Shown piece by piece: positions 61,095 through 64,000 of a DNA stretch of 64,000 bases (positions are counted from its first letter, which is position 1; each line of letters begins with the position of its first letter). A model generated the notes under the pieces. It was given only the letters and a program-made list of their open reading frames with translations. It was not told the origin of the DNA and ran no database searches. Position numbers and translations under genes: made by a program. The stretch spans positions 186,001 to 250,000 of the forward strand of contig NZ_NNRI01000022.1 in NCBI RefSeq assembly GCF_002270415.1. The letters run 5' to 3'. This DNA comes from Mesorhizobium sophorae (GTDB taxonomy: Bacteria > Pseudomonadota > Alphaproteobacteria > Rhizobiales > Rhizobiaceae).

Positions 61095-61334
61095 ATGGCG
61101 AAGCTGACTTACAAGATCGTCGAGCATGACGGCGGCTGGGCCTATAAGGTCGGTGCGACCTTCTCGGAGACGTTTCCCACGCATCAGGACGCACTGCGCG
61201 CCGCCGAAATCGCTTCGGCCGAGCAACAGGTCGCCGGGGCTACGGACGGCATCCAGTACGAGGACGCCGAAGGCAAATGGCACGACGAACTGGCCGACGG
61301 CCGGGACCGCCCGCAGACAGAAGTCTCCGAGTAA
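61095..61334 (+). CDS. DUF2188-like small protein
   Basis: This 79-residue protein has the pattern of DUF2188: YKIVEHDGGWAYKVGATFSE, then a helix PTHQDALRAAEIASAEQQ and a final ATDGIQYEDAEGKWHDE. Function is unknown. GGAGG lies before the ATG at 61095. It lies 29 bases after the DUF982 gene and may share its transcript. Confidence 0.8.
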   Translation: MAKLTYKIVEHDGGWAYKVGATFSETFPTHQDALRAAEIASAEQQVAGATDGIQYEDAEGKWHDELADGRDRPQTEVSE

Positions 61335-61366
61335 ATTCTTGTATCCTGGTCTCAGTAATCGGGCAG

Positions 61367-61441
61367 GCAGGGCGCCGACTGCGGACGTCCGGAGAGAGGA
61401 CGTCCCGCAGCCGGCGGCTGCCCTGCGGGCTTTGTCTTTTT
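61367..61441 (+). terminator. Large hairpin terminator
   Basis: GCAGGGC pairs with GCCCTGC, and inside it CTGCGG-ACGTCC pairs with GGACGT-CCCGCAG around GGAGAGA. TTTGTCTTTTT follows. It ends the DUF982/DUF2188 transcript. Confidence 0.88.
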
Positions 61442-61493
61442 GAGCGCGATCTTTCCGAAAACCGATTACTCGCTTCTGGGGATCGTGCTCCGA

Positions 61494-61778
61494 CTATTTG
61501 CCGCAATACTGATCGTTCACGTTCCCCTGGGCATTCGCATCGGGACCGGCGGTGTCGGAGGCGCAAGGGCCGATCGGGCCGGTATTGCCCAGGGTGTTCA
61601 AGCCTGAGCGGTCGCCGTTGATGCTTCCGGTGGTGGTGGTATCGACGCTTGTATGGGTTCCGTTGCCGAACGGCCACCAGTCGTGATTGTTGGAATAGGT
61701 GCTGTCTGACGACTGCGCCATAGCCGATGTGGCAAGACCGATCGTCAGGACGGATGCTGCAAGAAGTTTCGTAACCAT
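61494..61778 (-). CDS. Small secreted protein of unknown function
   Basis: This 94-residue protein has a signal peptide (LLAASVLTIGLATSAMAQ). The mature part is rich in Ser, Thr, Asn and Gly (TTTTGSINGDRSGLNTLG) with two Cys near the end. I do not recognise the family. GGAG precedes the ATG at 61778. Confidence 0.72.
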   Translation of the reverse strand: MVTKLLAASVLTIGLATSAMAQSSDSTYSNNHDWWPFGNGTHTSVDTTTTGSINGDRSGLNTLGNTGPIGPCASDTAGPDANAQGNVNDQYCGK

Positions 61779-61831
61779 TGAACTACTCCGTGTCTTTGCC
61801 GCCTTGGGGGCGACACGGGTAAAACCGGCAA

Positions 61832-62845
61832 TCAGCCTGATGGTTCAGTGAAATTGTCGTGAGCCGGCGGTGATGCCCGACCGGCGAAGGCTCGATTGGC
61901 GACGCGCTCGATGAAGGCGACGATTCGCTCCGGCGCGACGAATTGCGGCATGTGCCCCATGCCCTCGACCAATTCGAAATCGAGCCCCTCGATCCTTGAC
62001 CTCATCGGCGCACCCTGGGTGTGAAACGTGGTGACGCGATCGGCATCGCCGAAGAGAATGCCGGCCGGCATGGCGATCTCGCCGTAGCGCTTCTCGATGC
62101 GGCCAAGGTCGCGCTCAATCGCCACGACATCGGAGGACATGGCGTAGAAATGGGCCGGCCTGAGCCCGAGCCAGCCGCCGCCTCCGACCATGTAATCGCC
62201 GGGGAGGACCTGCGGCGCGAAGATGAATTCCATTGTCGGCCGCGCATATCTGAGGCTTGTCGGTATCGCCACCGTATAGCTCATGATCCAGCGCCACAGG
62301 CGTGACGGAATGTAGAGTGAGCCGAACTTTTCGCGCCCGCCGGCTTCCATATGGGTCAATGGCGCCAGGAGAGCGATGCCGGAAATCGCCTCGGGATGTT
62401 CCACCGCCAGGGTCAGCGCGATGGCACCACCCAGGGAATGACCGACCACCAGCGGCTTTTCCAGCCTGAGAGCTTCAATGAAGCGTCGCACGACCTCGGC
62501 CTGTTCGGGCAGCCGCCCCGTTGCGCCGCTCGCACGCACCGAATAGCCCGCTCCCGGTCGATCGAGCGCGATCAACCGGTAGTCCGCACCTAGCCGCCCG
62601 AACAGCGTGTGCCGGAAATGGTGGAGCTGGGCGCCAAGCCCGTGCAGGAAGACGATCGGCAGCCCCTCGCCCTGATCGACATAGTGGATGCGGTTGCCGT
62701 CTACCTCGATGAATTTTCCGACCGGCGGCACCAACCTTTCGGCCTTGGCCGCGATCCACAGCGTCGCCAGCACCAGACTGGCGATCCCCAGGACCGCCAG
62801 CAACAAAAGTCCGGCCAGCAGCCATGACAGAATCGACCAGAGCAT
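61832..62845 (-). CDS. Membrane-anchored alpha/beta-fold hydrolase
   Basis: This 337-residue protein has an N-terminal membrane helix (LLAGLLLLAVLGIASLVLA) and a hydrolase domain with FLHGLGAQLHHFRH, the nucleophile elbow GHSLGGAIALTLA, the acid in LFGDADRVTTFH and the His in GMGHMPQF. Substrate unknown. It is divergent from the downstream molybdopterin-binding gene. Confidence 0.9.
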   Translation of the reverse strand: MLWSILSWLLAGLLLLAVLGIASLVLATLWIAAKAERLVPPVGKFIEVDGNRIHYVDQGEGLPIVFLHGLGAQLHHFRHTLFGRLGADYRLIALDRPGAGYSVRASGATGRLPEQAEVVRRFIEALRLEKPLVVGHSLGGAIALTLAVEHPEAISGIALLAPLTHMEAGGREKFGSLYIPSRLWRWIMSYTVAIPTSLRYARPTMEFIFAPQVLPGDYMVGGGGWLGLRPAHFYAMSSDVVAIERDLGRIEKRYGEIAMPAGILFGDADRVTTFHTQGAPMRSRIEGLDFELVEGMGHMPQFVAPERIVAFIERVANRAFAGRASPPAHDNFTEPSG

Positions 62846-63029
62846 TGTTCACCCGCACCAGAACCGGCTTGAGCTTAGCCGCATCCGGTGCCGCTGCAAC
62901 CTTGCATCGAAACCGGGCCTGGTTCGATGGATATCTCGCATACCGGCACAGATTGTTCGCCGCCCAGCCGGCATTGCGGCTGCTGCCGCGCCGCGCTATC
63001 TGAGGCGACTCGTCTTGCCGGAGCCTTCC

Positions 63030-63773
63030 ATGCCCGAAATCGTAACCGCCGCCATGCTCGTCATCGGTGACGAGATCCTGTCCGGCCGCACCAAGGACAA
63101 GAACATCGGCCATCTCGCCGATATCATGACGGCGATCGGCATCGACCTGAAGGAAGTGCGTATCGTTCCGGACGAGGAAGACGAGATCGTCGCGGCGGTG
63201 AATGCCGTGCGCGCACGCTACACCTATGTGTTCACCACCGGCGGCATTGGCCCGACGCATGATGACATCACGGCCGATTCGATTTCCAAGGCCTTCGGCG
63301 TGCCTTGCGAATACGATGCCAAGGCCTATGCCATGCTCGAGGCAAGCTATGCCGCGCGCGGCATCGAATACACCGAGGCCCGCAAACGCATGGCGCGGAT
63401 GCCGCGCGGCGCCGATCTCATCGACAACCCGGTGTCCGTTGCGCCCGGCTTCCGCGTCGGCAACGTCCATGTCATGGCCGGCGTCCCGTCGATCTTCCAG
63501 GCGATGCTCGACAATGTCGTGCCGACGCTGAAGGCCGGCACCCGGATGCTGTCGGCAAGCGTACACTGTCCCTTCGGCGAAGGCCTCATCGGCGGACCGC
63601 TGGGCGACATCCAGAAAGCGCATCCGGACACGATCATCGGCTCCTATCCGAAATATGGCGATGGCAAATTCTGGACCGAACTGGTCGTGCGCGCCCGCAG
63701 CCAGGAAGCGCTTGACGCAGCACGTGCCGATGTCGAGGCAATGGTGGCCGGGTTCGCCAGCAATCCGGGCTGA
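63030..63773 (+). CDS. CinA N-terminal-like molybdopterin-binding protein
   Basis: This 247-residue protein has the MoaB/Mog fold seen at the N-terminus of CinA: AMLVIGDEILSGRTKDKN, YVFTTGGIGPTHDDITADSI (read as the TTGGIGPTHDD core) and NPVSVAPGFRVGNVHVMAGVP. It lacks the C-terminal deamidase domain of full CinA. Exact role is unclear. The ATG at 63030 gives the family start (PEIVTAAML); longer frames are not supported. Confidence 0.9.
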   Translation: MPEIVTAAMLVIGDEILSGRTKDKNIGHLADIMTAIGIDLKEVRIVPDEEDEIVAAVNAVRARYTYVFTTGGIGPTHDDITADSISKAFGVPCEYDAKAYAMLEASYAARGIEYTEARKRMARMPRGADLIDNPVSVAPGFRVGNVHVMAGVPSIFQAMLDNVVPTLKAGTRMLSASVHCPFGEGLIGGPLGDIQKAHPDTIIGSYPKYGDGKFWTELVVRARSQEALDAARADVEAMVAGFASNPG

Positions 63774-63870
63774 TCTGGTCCAGACCGGAACCAAGCACGA
63801 CGCTGCGACGTTTCCTTCTGGCGAGTTCGATCGGCCGCAATTCTATCGCTTGTAAACTGAGGGGATTACC

Positions 63871-64000
63871 ATGCGATTCAAGACCATCGTCGCCATTTTG
63901 CAAAACGAACAGGACGCCGAGCGCGTGCTGGACTGCGCCGTTCCGCTCGCCAACCGGTTCCAGAGCCATCTGACCGGCATCCACGCCGAAACGCTTCCGG
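63871..64000 (+). CDS. Universal stress protein family, N-terminal part
   Basis: The gene starts at 63871 and runs off the window after 43 codons. MRFKTIVAILQNEQDAERVL and VPLANRFQSHLTGIHAE match the first strand and helix of UspA-type proteins. GAGGGG lies upstream. Only the N-terminal fragment is visible. Confidence 0.72.
   Translation, partial: MRFKTIVAILQNEQDAERVLDCAVPLANRFQSHLTGIHAETLP

Noticed and set aside
62475..63794. 439-codon minus-strand frame
   Set aside because: It crosses the hydrolase and the molybdopterin-binding genes and has no coherent motif; both real genes are well supported.

Overview
The window looks like a GC-rich chromosomal segment of an alphaproteobacterium of the Hyphomicrobiales (Rhizobiales), most likely Mesorhizobium or a close relative. 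This rests on gene content and gene order seen in that order: amiC-mrcA-prfB beside rne, aroQ-accB-accC-aat followed by DUF2155 and NDUFA12-type genes, and small rhizobial families such as DUF3126, DUF982 and DUF2218. It also rests on scattered RIME-like palindromic repeats. No database search was possible, so genus level is inference.

Layout. 1-8.7 kb: prfB (cut by the window edge, with a programmed +1 frameshift), mrcA and amiC on the minus strand, divergent from rne. 8.8-14.7 kb: two tandem secreted RTX proteins, each with seven 56-residue repeats before the RTX region. 14.9-24.1 kb: aminotransferase-glsA, an M48 protease, a DsbA-like protein, the aroQ-accB-accC-aat operon, then DUF2155 and a complex I accessory protein. 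24.3-31.6 kb: panBC, VanZ-like, AIM24-like, gatB with two downstream genes, a CBS protein and a rhomboid protease. 31.7-34.4 kb: a candidate small RNA, then PAS, PilZ and transglutaminase-like protease genes. 34.5-53.1 kb: mostly core and small conserved genes, including an NYN-LOTUS protein, ankyrin protein, gamma carbonic anhydrase, cysE, HD protein, hydrolases, a two-domain cold-shock protein, glyoxalase, ilvA, an M24-like protein, tandem lipoprotein hydrolases, adenine deaminase and an outer-membrane beta-barrel.

53.4-58.3 kb is the accessory region. It appears to be a decayed integration hotspot at a tRNA-Leu gene. It holds a 5' half and two separate 3' halves of one tRNA-Leu, an intact but different tRNA-Leu(UAA) on the other strand, a RusA-like gene, an integrase remnant, an 83-bp direct repeat and several strong inverted repeats. 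58.3-64 kb returns to ordinary genes: NUDIX, old yellow enzyme, SH3, DUF982, hydrolase, molybdopterin-binding protein and the start of a universal stress protein.

Functionally, the left end combines translation termination, peptidoglycan synthesis and hydrolysis, and RNA decay. The centre supplies fatty-acid (accBC), pantothenate (panBC), cysteine (cysE) and isoleucine (ilvA) precursors, plus tRNA-dependent amidation (gatB). I found no CRISPR array and no intact mobile element.
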